A DNA stretch of 64,000 bases from Paramoeba atlantica (Eukaryota > Discosea), in assembly GCA_977017575.1 (NCBI GenBank), contig CDRNVI010000052.1:1-64000 (forward strand), written 5' to 3'. Below the pieces are notes generated by a model that had not been told where the DNA came from, made no database searches, and was given only the letters and a program-made list of their open reading frames with translations. Shown here piece by piece: positions 1 through 8,776 of the stretch (its first letter is position 1; each line of letters starts with the position of its first letter). The translations under genes and the position numbers were made by a program.

Positions 1-2
1 TT

Positions 3-1370
3 ATCCTCTCCAGCAGTCGGTTTTGGTTCAACTACAGACACACCGCTAACGCGCTCACCTTCCACCGTCTCCTCACCCAGCAAGGCGTCCCGTCCTCCCA
101 CATCCTGCTCCTCCTCGCGGACCCCCTCGCCTGTAACTCACGCAACCCCTACCCTGGCACCATCTACGCCCACCCGTCTCTCACCGACAACCTCTTCGCT
201 CCCCCCCACCCCTGTGGAACACAACCCCCAATGTCTCTTCTCTCCCACAAAGGGTACGACGTCACCCCGGAGTCTCTGTTTCGTGCCCTCCAAGGGCGAC
301 CGTTCTCTCCTCGTGCCTCCTCCTCCTCCCCCTCATCTCCTGCTTCCTCTTCTCCTACGAAGACCGAAAAAGGAAGAAACGCTTCGGCTTCGTCTTCTTT
401 TTTTTCTCTTTTCCCTTTTTCGCTTTTTTCTTCCTCTTCACCCTCTCCCCATAAGAATACAAAAGCAACGCGTAAGAAACGAAGAAGAAGAGACAATGAA
501 AAAGAAGAAGAAAAACAAGAAGAAGAAGGAAAAAAAGAAAAAGAAGAAAAACAAGAAGAAGAAAAAGAAGAAGAAGAAGAAGAAGAAAAACAAGAAGAAA
601 AAGAAGAAGAAGAAGAAAAACCAGAAGAAAATGAAAAAGAAGAAAACACACGTTATTTTTCCTCTTCTTCCCCTAAACACAGAAATACGAAAGACCACGA
701 CCACGAGACCCCCCCCTTCACCCCCCCCTCCCCCTTCACCCCCCCTCCCCACGCCCACCTCCTGCTCTACCTCACCGGCCACGGCGCCCGCGGGCTCCTC
801 AAGTTCCACGACGCCCGCGAGATGCCCTACGCCGCCCTCGCCGCGGAGGTCCACCGGCTGTTCCTCCGGGTGCGGTTCGCGCGGCTGCTGGTGCTCGCGG
901 AGACCTGCGAGGGGGCGTCGCTGTGCGCCGCGCTGCACACCCCGGGGGTCGTGTGCGTGGCCGCGAGCGACGTCGGGGAGCCCTCCAGGTCGTGGGCCCG
1001 GGACCCGCGGGTGGGGCAGCCCGTGGTGGACCGGTTCGCCAGGAGCACGGAGAGGGGGGTGGGGGCGGGGAGGGCGGAGAGGGAGAGAGAGAAAACAGAA
1101 AAGGGGGGAGGGAAGGAAGCGGGGTGTGGCCCTCCGATGTTGCGGAGGTTGATGCGACATTGGAGGGAGGGGAGGGGGGAGATACGCTCGACGGTGCGGG
1201 TGTATGTGTCGGGGAGGGAAGGGGAGGGGGAAGGGGGGAAGGTGGTGAAAATGTACCCTGTGGAGTCGTTTTCGGGGGAGGAAGAGGAGGGGTTGGATGG
1301 TTTGTTGGAGAGTATATGGGATGTGGAGGAGGAGACGGTGTCGTTTCCGGATTTGCAGGACGTGGAGTGA
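3..1370 (+). CDS. GPI8: GPI-anchor transamidase catalytic subunit GPI8/PIG-K (5' end outside window)
   Basis: This is a C13 (legumain/caspase-like) cysteine peptidase that attaches GPI anchors to proteins in the ER. The frame is open from base 3, so the start lies upstream. The N-terminal part reads SSRFWFNYRHTANAL, typical of the family. The catalytic His lies in LLLYLTGHG (about 760-785) and the catalytic Cys in AETCEGASL (about 895-920). A family motif ending in VVDRF follows near 1030. The segment between the usual TGR-type strand and the His motif, normally about 20 residues, is expanded to over 130 residues of Ser/Pro- and Glu/Lys-rich sequence. No C-terminal membrane segment is seen; kinetoplastid GPI8 is known to be soluble. 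The 3' part is very G-rich while the 5' part is C-rich. Confidence is high for family; the inserted region is unlikely to be part of the fold. Confidence 0.88.
   Translation: MLSSSRFWFNYRHTANALTFHRLLTQQGVPSSHILLLLADPLACNSRNPYPGTIYAHPSLTDNLFAPPHPCGTQPPMSLLSHKGYDVTPESLFRALQGRPFSPRASSSSPSSPASSSPTKTEKGRNASASSSFFSLFPFSLFSSSSPSPHKNTKATRKKRRRRDNEKEEEKQEEEGKKEKEEKQEEEKEEEEEEEKQEEKEEEEEKPEENEKEENTRYFSSSSPKHRNTKDHDHETPPFTPPSPFTPPPHAHLLLYLTGHGARGLLKFHDAREMPYAALAAEVHRLFLRVRFARLLVLAETCEGASLCAALHTPGVVCVAASDVGEPSRSWARDPRVGQPVVDRFARSTERGVGAGRAEREREKTEKGGGKEAGCGPPMLRRLMRHWREGRGEIRSTVRVYVSGREGEGEGGKVVKMYPVESFSGEEEEGLDGLLESIWDVEEETVSFPDLQDVE
486..648 (+). repeat. GA-rich microsatellite inside GPI8
   Basis: Purine-only GAA/AAG-type simple sequence codes for an almost pure Glu/Lys run within the GPI8 insert. 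It is the source of several Ser/Phe-rich shadow frames on the other strand. Confidence 0.9.
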
Positions 1371-1816
1371 GGTCTTTTTTTCCTGGAGGCGCGTAACGTG
1401 TATCCCTTTTTTACCATAAAGGAGAGTATATCAGAACGATGCGTGAGAGAAAATTTGTCTTCCCCTACAAGCTTCAAAGGTGATACATGCTGACGGTTTG
1501 TCCATGAATTAGGAGAACAGCGAGAAACGACCCTTCGGTCTGTCTTCTTAGGCTTGCTGATCTGCACGACGTAGAAAATTACTCCAGTAGAAAGGTGTAA
1601 GGGAAACGTTGTGTGCAGACGCCCATCGTACTGCACACGAAATATGCGCGGGGTGAATGGGATTGGGTTCACGGAGCTTCAGCGATAATGCTTTTTTCAC
1701 CATCGAATTTCTTTCTCCTTGGAGGACTTTAATATGGATATACCCAGAAGAAGATTTGTGAATACGAATGTACTCTAAACGTATTTATTTTTCCTTTTTT
1801 GCACTTTTTCCGCATA
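1371..1816. other. Intergenic region
   Basis: No convincing coding sequence. It ends in T-rich/pyrimidine tracts (about 1785-1810) just before the next ATG, which fits processing of a polycistronic transcript. No inverted repeat or RNA gene was recognised. Confidence 0.5.
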
Positions 1817-2482
1817 ATGGCCGTCACCCCATGGCTCGGGCCTCTGTGCTCTCCCGCAGAGGTAGAAACCTATCTTAATGACGGGGACCCTAACTCCTCT
1901 CCCCCTATGTCCTGTCTCACCTGGATCAAATGGCTGCGTGAGGCCGAAGATGACGAAGACACCCGCATTCAGTGGGACCGACTTTTTGCAGAGCTCAATT
2001 GGATTCGACACGAAAAACAGCAACGGCAGAACCGTGCAAACCATAAAAGTACAGCAAAAGATTCAATTCCATTGGGTTCAGAGACACCTCTTGTTCCACC
2101 TCCACCCGTTGATGTCTCTAGTTCGGAAAAGAATCCCATTTCCGGTCCAACCTCAAACGAGGAACCGCGGGGCAAGAAGCGGCCTGCGGCTTCTACAGTT
2201 CCGGATAAGGTGGAGCCCATACCTGAACCAGTGGCAATGCAACACCCGCCTCATACCACTGGTTCATGCACGGCTGATTCGCTGCCGCAAAGCTCTGAGA
2301 TCACACAAGGGCCGCCGTCAGAGGAGAGGAAGCCTTTGCCGGAGGAAAGTTTGGTGGGGAAGGAAACTATAGTCTATGCGGAAACTGCCAGAGCGGGAAC
2401 CAACGTGACAGTCCCACGTCCAGCGCCTTCTCGAGCCGTTCGTATGAAGTTACGGACGAAGCCCCCACGAACAGTGAAGTAG
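1817..2482 (+). CDS. Hypothetical protein, low-complexity C-terminal part
   Basis: About 221 residues from the ATG at 1817, chosen over the ATG at 1799 because a short pyrimidine-rich leader precedes it. The first 75 residues are Trp- and acid-rich (CLTWIKWLREAEDDED, then LFAELNWIRHEKQQ) and look like a small helical domain. The remainder is Pro/Ser/Glu-rich and probably disordered, ending in a basic tail. I do not recognise a family. Base composition is moderate and the codon use looks coding. Reality of the gene is likely; function is unknown. Confidence 0.6.
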   Translation: MAVTPWLGPLCSPAEVETYLNDGDPNSSPPMSCLTWIKWLREAEDDEDTRIQWDRLFAELNWIRHEKQQRQNRANHKSTAKDSIPLGSETPLVPPPPVDVSSSEKNPISGPTSNEEPRGKKRPAASTVPDKVEPIPEPVAMQHPPHTTGSCTADSLPQSSEITQGPPSEERKPLPEESLVGKETIVYAETARAGTNVTVPRPAPSRAVRMKLRTKPPRTVK

Positions 2483-2814
2483 GGAAGGTTAAACGGTTCG
2501 TTCGTTAGGAGAGAAAGAAATATTGGCGTTGCGGGAGGTGTGTGGATAGGATGAAACCCTGTAGATGGTTAGGTTTCGGATGTGAGGTACGTAGTGATAC
2601 ACAAAGGACTTGTAAAATAAGTTTCTTCCTCTTTACTAAATACATACAAATATACACATACATATAATGTATGTGGACTTTCGATTAGATGTTTTAGTGC
2701 ACTCCGTTTTGGCTACCACTCAGAATTAGAAAGTCGTCATGACGTCAACAGTCTTTAGCACAACGATGGGCCGGATTGAACGAATAATGTACGAATTTTC
2801 TTCTTCGTAATTTT
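2483..2814. other. Intergenic region
   Basis: AT-rich with short TATA/CATA repeats near 2640-2670. Nothing else recognised; the right edge runs into minus-strand transposase-like remnants. Confidence 0.5.
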
Positions 2815-3817
2815 TTATAAAACTTTTCCATAATGCAGCCTTTTGGCTTCCTTCATTAACGATTGGGGGCTGCATAATAGGTAGTAATATAGTGCGCGCA
2901 ATACATGCGCAGATCGTCTAAAACTCGCTTCTGTGTACTTGTCCCATTCACCTGCAGATATCCGTTGCACTTTTCTGCTAGGGTGCGTAGACGCTCTTGG
3001 GTCAATTCCTAAAAGCAATTTGCACCAATTCACCGATAGGGTGTTGTACTCAGAAGGAAATGTAAGAGTGTCTTCCTCACGTTCTTTGCGCGCCTTGTGT
3101 CGGTTAGGTTCTGCGGATCATTAAAAAAGACTCGCACCATACCCTCAAGTAGGTCGTCAGAAAGATGTCTCTTCTTGTTTTCTATGTGCAGCATGTGACC
3201 AAATTCGCGTTCCGTGTGTGTTTCGGAAAAGTGAATCCGGTTTATTGCTTGTCTAAACACTCGGATGTGCTTGTATTTTTGAGAAATAGAACTTCGCCAA
3301 TAGCTCTCCACAACTTGTCGCTATGCATCATCAACCAGGCGATCAAATTCCGACTCCAACACTTCTCGTGACACATTATTTTCGAAGATACGCGTTACCC
3401 TACTCTTTTTACCGTAATCTTTTGGCATTGCGTCTACGACAATTTTTTCATGTGTTTCACTATTGTATTAGAAGGGAAATCCGCCTCTGGGATTACACGT
3501 GTATTCAAGTATGTTTGACTCAAGGAAGCCTCAGCAACTGTCCCAGTTACCTCCACCACCTCATTATTTCTCTCAAGCGATCGCTTACGCACCGGTTGTT
3601 CATGGCGTCGAATAATATTCGCTCTCGCGGCAACAAACTCTTCTTTGTGGGCAGTAGTTGACATAACGTCCTTCCAGTTGCCGTGCATCGATTTCATGTG
3701 TTCGATAAGAACAGAATGAGATCGTTCTGCAGACTTCTTCGCTTTGTAGCCATATTTTTCATTGGCTCTTGGGCACTTCGTACACAACCAATAAATAGCA
3801 TTCCCAGGGTCCCGCAC
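2815..3817 (-). pseudogene. Decayed minus-strand ORF with BED-like zinc finger, probable DNA-transposon relic
   Basis: Several open pieces on the minus strand together resemble one broken gene. The upstream piece (3434-3817) has a C-x2-C pair (WLCTKCPRANEKYG) followed by an SHSVLIEHMKSMH segment, the Cys2/His spacing of BED-type fingers found at the N-terminus of hAT-like transposases. Pieces at 3030-3311 and 2815-3033 continue in two frames with a shift near 3040-3060. It lies on the strand opposite to every real gene in the window, which supports a mobile origin. I did not find a DDE core or terminal repeats, so the superfamily is uncertain. Confidence 0.35.
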
Positions 3818-4045
3818 AAATCACCACTCCATTAACTGATCACCATTGCTTTTTGACCACCAATGCTTTTTGGCATGTGAAAAGATTGAAATTAAAATGA
3901 CTGAAAATATGAACCGTGATCCCTAAAAAAGTTTGATTATCAGTAGTAAGAAAAGTGTGTTGTGTGGGGGGGGGTTATTATTTCTATAAAAACGGGATGT
4001 CGGCTCTATTTGCTGCTTACTCCACCTTTTTCCCGTAATCAATCT

Positions 4046-4749
4046 TCAATTGATCGTTTCCTTCCAGTACCGGCCGTACTCCCGCCCGAACTTATTCTTA
4101 TACCGCAGGTAATGGAGGGTCTCGAAAGCAGGCTCAACCGAAATGGCGGACTTCAGGGCTTTCGCTCCGATTGCGGGACTAATTCGATTTTTTACAGGAA
4201 CGCGCGGTGGCAGACGAGGGACCTGGTTTGGTTCAAGAGATTCCTCGGCAATGCTCAGTTGTGATACATGTGAAGTGATGGCTGATGCATCCACCATTGA
4301 CTCCGTGATAACGCTTGAGGAGCGTCTGAGCTCGGCTCTGGATTCTATGGGATCCCAACATTGTCGGTTTCGTGACTGCCGAAAGAGCCTCGCGTAGCAA
4401 AAGCAGTTGTGTCAACCCTATTTCATAAATAATTATAATTCTTTATTTGATCGAGGGGGATGATACTGAAACAATTTCCCAAAGCCAAGTTGGGTAAATT
4501 TGTGCCAATTTTCTTTTTTTAGTTTATCTTCCGATAAACTCTACGTGCCGTGCTTACCTCGACCTTGTAATCTCGGGCGGCGGCGCTTACAGACTTGCCA
4601 GCATCCATACTGGCACATAGGTTATTTTTTAGTTGTATGGTAAGATCTACTCGAACCTTCTGCGGCTGCTCAGCGAGCTGGTAAGATGCATTTAATATTA
4701 GTGCGGTGGATGAAGTAGATGAAGTATCATCGGGAAAGGGCAGTTTCAT
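4046..4749 (-). pseudogene. Minus-strand remnant with helix-turn-helix-like segment
   Basis: The segment at 4519-4749 (minus) includes AGKSVSAAARDYKVEVSTAR, which fits a helix-turn-helix of the kind at transposase N-termini. Downstream on the same strand (4046-4297) is an open frame rich in Pro and basic residues ending RYWKETIN. Frames are interrupted and no complete protein remains. It may belong with the BED-like piece at 2815-3817 or be a separate insertion. Confidence 0.3.
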
Positions 4750-4863
4750 GTGGCAACGGTGAGGATAGAGTCAGTTGGCTCGCGTTAAAGAATAGAAGTG
4801 GTTGGGCCATCGGGTATTAAACGAATATTGAAATCAATGAAACTCTACAATTTCTGACCTGGG

Positions 4864-5525
4864 TTAGTTATCATCACAGAGTAGGGATGGGGGGGAATCT
4901 GATACCTCCCTTACTTCGCCGCAGACGGAGTGGCTAAGTGTGGTGAAGTAAGGGGGGGGAGTAAGGGGGGGTAACGGTACGCTCTTTAAGAAGACGATGT
5001 GTACCCATCTAGGCTCAAAAACATGCAAAAAGAGCCCATGATTAACACTTATCCCCAACCGAGCCATCACCCCCTCCACCTCATACCATCTCTGATTCCT
5101 GGCGCAGTTTTCTTGGGCCATCTTTTGGGGCGATGTAAAATTGTAAAGACCCGTACACACCGCACTCGAATAATTTCTGATCGGTCCAAGAGGAATGCGC
5201 TTCAACTTGTGTGCCTCAGTTAGGTTACAGCTGGGCCCCTTGGATAACCTGCTGCATCCTTCATTGTTTAAAATGCTCGTCACTTTATTAAGAGAACAAG
5301 TGCGCCCCTTGTTTTTAACCATTTTATGCACCCAAGAATACGTGGGGCATCCATCAGGGCTCTCATTCTCTTCGTTACCTATGTTTTTTACTGGGGAGAT
5401 AAATCTTTTTTATGTTTTTTTTCTTTATGGTGATTTTAGAGGGGACAAATCTTTTTCTTTCCACAAGTTGATAAATTTTCGTGCTGTGCGGCGGTCACGC
5501 CCAAAAGTCGACGCTAATTTGTGAA
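4864..5525 (-). pseudogene. Minus-strand transposase-like remnant
   Basis: Reading the minus strand from about 5525, the peptide SGTSIHKLASTFGRDRRTAR fits a helix-turn-helix of Tc1/IS630-type transposases. A 155-residue open frame (4864-5331) follows after stop codons. The catalytic aspartates cannot be placed with confidence. The G-run at about 4945-4975 followed by TAACGGTA resembles the C/G-run ends of MITEs elsewhere in the window and may be an old terminal repeat. Assigned as a decayed DNA transposon fragment. Confidence 0.35.
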
Positions 5526-5689
5526 TCGACGTACCGCTTTTCTATTGTTTAATTATTTGCAGTCTCTCAAACAGAGGGACAGAGAAAGTAGTTTTATGTG
5601 ATATGGGGGGGTGTCTTATCTTTCGCCGCTCCATCCCTCAACGTATTCACCACACTTGGGGTTGCTTCGTCTTGTTTTCCTAACGAAAA

Positions 5690-5888
5690 ACAATGGATGT
5701 GTTCCAGAAAATGAGTCCAGGGGTCCCCACAAAAAACGTGCGGCAAAGCACTTCGCCAGGGGAACGAGCTCTATCCAATGCTGAAAAAGGAGAAAATTCA
5801 CGTAGTCTTTTTAGATATCAAAAAAAATGAGAAAAAACGGACAAAAAAAGTCAAATTTCTGCGGGGGGGAGATATCTTGAAACCACTG
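5690..5888. mobile_element. MITE family 2, third copy, left part missing
   Basis: The right end reads GATATCTTGAAACCACTG followed by TA, identical to the end of the copy at 31337-31702. Internal blocks (ATCTCGTTCCCC-type arm, CAGGGGGTC, ATGAGAAAAAAC) also match on the same orientation. The left inverted repeat is not found. A TA follows the right terminus at 5889-5890. Confidence 0.65.
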
Positions 5889-6036
5889 TAAGTACGGGGG
5901 TGAATTTACTATCTTTTCCTAGAACTTACAAACAAGTAGGGAGATAGTACCTAAAACATTTATAGCATCTAAAAAAACTTCCCTCTTCCCCCTTCTTCCC
6001 TCTTATCTACCTCTCCAACCCCCCCCCGCCTTCCCC

Positions 6037-6976
6037 ATGTTCCCCCTCCGCTACCGTCACCCCGACCACCCCGGTCTCCACCCCCTCCCCCTCCCCCCCC
6101 TCCACCCCCCTCTCCACCCTCCACGCCACCCTCTCCACCCGCGCCAGCATCCCCCTCCACGACCTCCAACTCCTCTACGGTTTCCCCCCCACCCCCCTCT
6201 CCCCCTCCCTCCCCCCCTCCACCCCCCTCGACCGCTCCCCCCTCCCCCCCTCCGGCACCACCCTCACCCTACGTCGTCTCTCCCGTGCCCCTCGAGCGAC
6301 CCAACCCACGGGCCCCTCCCCCTGCGGTACCCCCTATCTCCCCCCCTGCGGCCCCACACGCCTTCCCGTGGTCCGACACGTCCCCCCCGACCACTCCTGT
6401 CTCTTCCACGCGATGGCCTACGTGCTCCACCGTAGCCGCCGTCGTCGTGACCCGGCGGGGATGCGATCACAGGTCGCCGCTGTGATCGAAGCCAACCCCC
6501 GGGAGTTTCATCAAGGGGTGCTGGGGAGGGGGAATGGGGAATATGTGGCGTGGATACAGGGGAGGGGGGCGTGGGGAGGGGGGGTGGAGGTGGAGGTGCT
6601 GGGGGTGTTGTATGGGGTGGAGGTGGTGGTGGTGGTGGTGGAGGAGGACGGGGAGATAGGGGGGACAGAGGAGATCAAGGGGACAGAGGAGATCAAGGGG
6701 ACAGGGGAGATCAAGGGGACGGTGGTCCGGTTTTGTCAAAACCGGGGGTACAATACCCGGGTTTTTTTAAAATTGGAAAAAGGGCATTATGATGCGTTAG
6801 CAATGGCGGTGGGGGGGGGAGGGGAGGAAAGGGATGACCAGGTGGTGTTTAGTGTAACGGACGAGGAGGTGATGAGGAAGATGAGGGGGTTGGTGGGATT
6901 GGGGCGTGAAGGAGAGGGCGGGAGGAAAAGAGGGAGGGTGGAGTGGGGGAGAGGAGTGAGGGTGGGGAGTGGGTGA
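6037..6976 (+). CDS. OTU1: OTU1/YOD1-type ubiquitin thioesterase, with a frame slip in a C-run
   Basis: OTU-family deubiquitinase; OTU1/YOD1 acts with the Cdc48/p97 system. The catalytic Asp/Cys motif is in PPDHSCLFHA (about 6385-6415) and the His in LEKGHYDALA (about 6775-6800). EYVAWIQ followed by WGGGVEVEVL is the family core. Upstream, in the same frame, IPLHDLQLLYGFPP is the N-terminal ubiquitin-like (UBX-L) domain. The natural start MFPLRYRHPD at 6037 is in the neighbouring frame; the two frames meet in a C-run near 6080-6100, so a one-base indel (real or from assembly) is likely. Three near-identical 18-base repeats add GTEEIK units before the last strands. A C-terminal zinc finger present in animal and fungal OTU1 is not seen. 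Confidence 0.75.
6655..6721 (+). repeat. 18-bp tandem repeat in OTU1 coding sequence
   Basis: Three to four copies of a unit of the form GACAGAGGAGATCAAGGG, encoding repeated GTEEIK. It lies in a loop between conserved strands of the OTU domain and keeps frame. Confidence 0.85.
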
Positions 6977-7164
6977 AGCGATTAGTTGCGTTCAACACCC
7001 CCCACCTGTATGTGAGTAAGATAGTTCTGTACATGAAGAAACCGTGATGGAGGGTAATTGGTATGCAATTTTTTGTGTTATCATTGTAACCTACATCCTT
7101 TCCTGTTTCTTTTCTTCCGACACCCCATAAAAGTACATGTCTGATCTACGCAACACCGTCTAAA

Positions 7165-8526
7165 ATGGAAAAACTTCACTCTGAGTATGAAACCGGCACG
7201 TTCTGCGTCGAGCTCGCCATTCTAAGCCTACATTGTGCTTCGCTGCAGCGCAACAAGGTATACCGTGTGTGCTGGGTGCGTGGCTCCAACGGGGGCAAGA
7301 CCCCATATATCGAGTGCATGGACCGTGGCGTGCTACAACTCTCTCCTACCCCCTTGTTCCGCTTCACTACACATCTCAAAAACGCCCCCAAACAGCTCAA
7401 ATTTAAAATCGAGGAATATCTCTCCCCCAAAGATACAGAAAAGCCCGCCAGAGTCTATGTGGTGCAGTATAACTTGCAGAATGCTCACCCTCGGGCACAG
7501 CGCCCAACCCACCCCAACGTCGCGGAGCTACGGTTCTACATGGGAGCCTCCGATGCCGTGCTGCGGTTTTACTGTCTGTTGTACCGAGAGAAGCACGGCC
7601 GTCCCCCACAGCGGCTGTTTACGGACTCTGGAAACGGCGTAGAGACTCAGCGCAATCAGGGGAGTCGTTCTCCAATTTCTCCGGAACAAGAATTGCCGCA
7701 AACAAATTACAACGGGGGTCGTTCAGAGGGTTCGCCAAACAACCATGTGGAAAATTTATCGCGTCGATTGGATCATCTGCAGCACGCGTTTGCGGAACTG
7801 CGTCAGGAGGTTCGTGGGTTGAAATCGGAGCTGGAAGTTCTTCGCGGCGGGAGAGCGCAGGGTCCAGTAGTCTTAGAAAAAATGAGTGACCTGGCCACTT
7901 CGCAAGCTCCGTTTGGTGTGACATCCAAGAAAACAGAGGTAATGTCGGGGAATACGGCCACTCAACAAAGTAATACAAAACCCGTTGTCGAAGGCCGGTG
8001 GCGTTCCTTGTCCTTTGGGGAGCCCAGCAAGAGCATGTCAAGCATACCGAGTAATCTGAGCTTTAGCTCGACTCACACCGCACCGCCGAAAACGTCGTTC
8101 GACCTTGTTGACGCGGACGAGTTCAAGTTTGGTAGCTCAGATGAGTCCTCTGAAAATGGAGACAAACCAAATAGCAGAGCAGGATCCGTTGAGCGGATGG
8201 TTGGGTCGGATAACACGTTCACAATACAGCCTGCTAAGGAGATCAAAACTAGTGAAATTTTAGCTACATCGAAATCATACGATACAGAGAGCTCCAAACT
8301 GCAGCAGAGGGAAGCCAGCGACAGCAACATCAATCTTCATGAAGATATGTTTTCATCGTTGGCCTCACTTGCAGTGAATGTTCAAAGTGTTTCACGGACG
8401 TCGAAGCCGAATTCGGAGGGTGATCAAGCACCAACAGTTGGAAAGAGCAGCTCCGGACTTTCGAAGCAGAACGGCACGGAACAGAAAAGCCCGCAGGATT
8501 GGGCTCGTTTTCTTGACTCTGTGTAG
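7165..8526 (+). CDS. NT-C2-like domain protein with coiled coil
   Basis: 453 residues. Residues 10-140 (start GTFCVELAILSLHCASL) alternate hydrophobic strands in the manner of an N-terminal C2 (NT-C2/EEIG1-like) domain: an opening strand, a KVYRVCWVRG strand, a YIECMDRG strand and a late RFYMGASDAVLRFYCLL segment. No calcium-binding aspartate pattern is obvious. Residues about 195-232 form a short coiled coil (LDHLQHAFAELRQEVRGLKS). The remaining 220 residues are Ser/Asn-rich and probably disordered. NT-C2 proteins commonly tether to membranes or the cytoskeleton; here that is inference. The ATG is preceded by a pyrimidine stretch and an AG near 7133. Confidence 0.5.
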   Translation: MEKLHSEYETGTFCVELAILSLHCASLQRNKVYRVCWVRGSNGGKTPYIECMDRGVLQLSPTPLFRFTTHLKNAPKQLKFKIEEYLSPKDTEKPARVYVVQYNLQNAHPRAQRPTHPNVAELRFYMGASDAVLRFYCLLYREKHGRPPQRLFTDSGNGVETQRNQGSRSPISPEQELPQTNYNGGRSEGSPNNHVENLSRRLDHLQHAFAELRQEVRGLKSELEVLRGGRAQGPVVLEKMSDLATSQAPFGVTSKKTEVMSGNTATQQSNTKPVVEGRWRSLSFGEPSKSMSSIPSNLSFSSTHTAPPKTSFDLVDADEFKFGSSDESSENGDKPNSRAGSVERMVGSDNTFTIQPAKEIKTSEILATSKSYDTESSKLQQREASDSNINLHEDMFSSLASLAVNVQSVSRTSKPNSEGDQAPTVGKSSSGLSKQNGTEQKSPQDWARFLDSV

Positions 8527-8776
8527 ATCACCAGCCAATACTGCCTGTGAGAATCTTGAGAAAATGCTCATCTACAGAGTTGAGTCTATACATTGTCATA
8601 CATTGTAGTTCCTCTTATGCAACACAAATCCAAAGACCATAGCACGTAATTCATGTCCTTTTTCGTTATGATCATGCTTTTTTATGGCTAGGTATGATTT
8701 TGCGATTCATCTCCATTATCGATCCTCACATTTTTTTTCTTATCTTGACCCCTACCTCCTTATTTCCCACCTCCCC

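Noticed and set aside
164-651. Ser/Phe-rich minus-strand frames in the GA tract
   Set aside because: Complement of the Glu/Lys microsatellite in GPI8; pure simple sequence.
6650-6725. Short regularly repeated unit as a CRISPR-like array
   Set aside because: Units are contiguous and in frame without spacers; it is a coding tandem repeat in OTU1.
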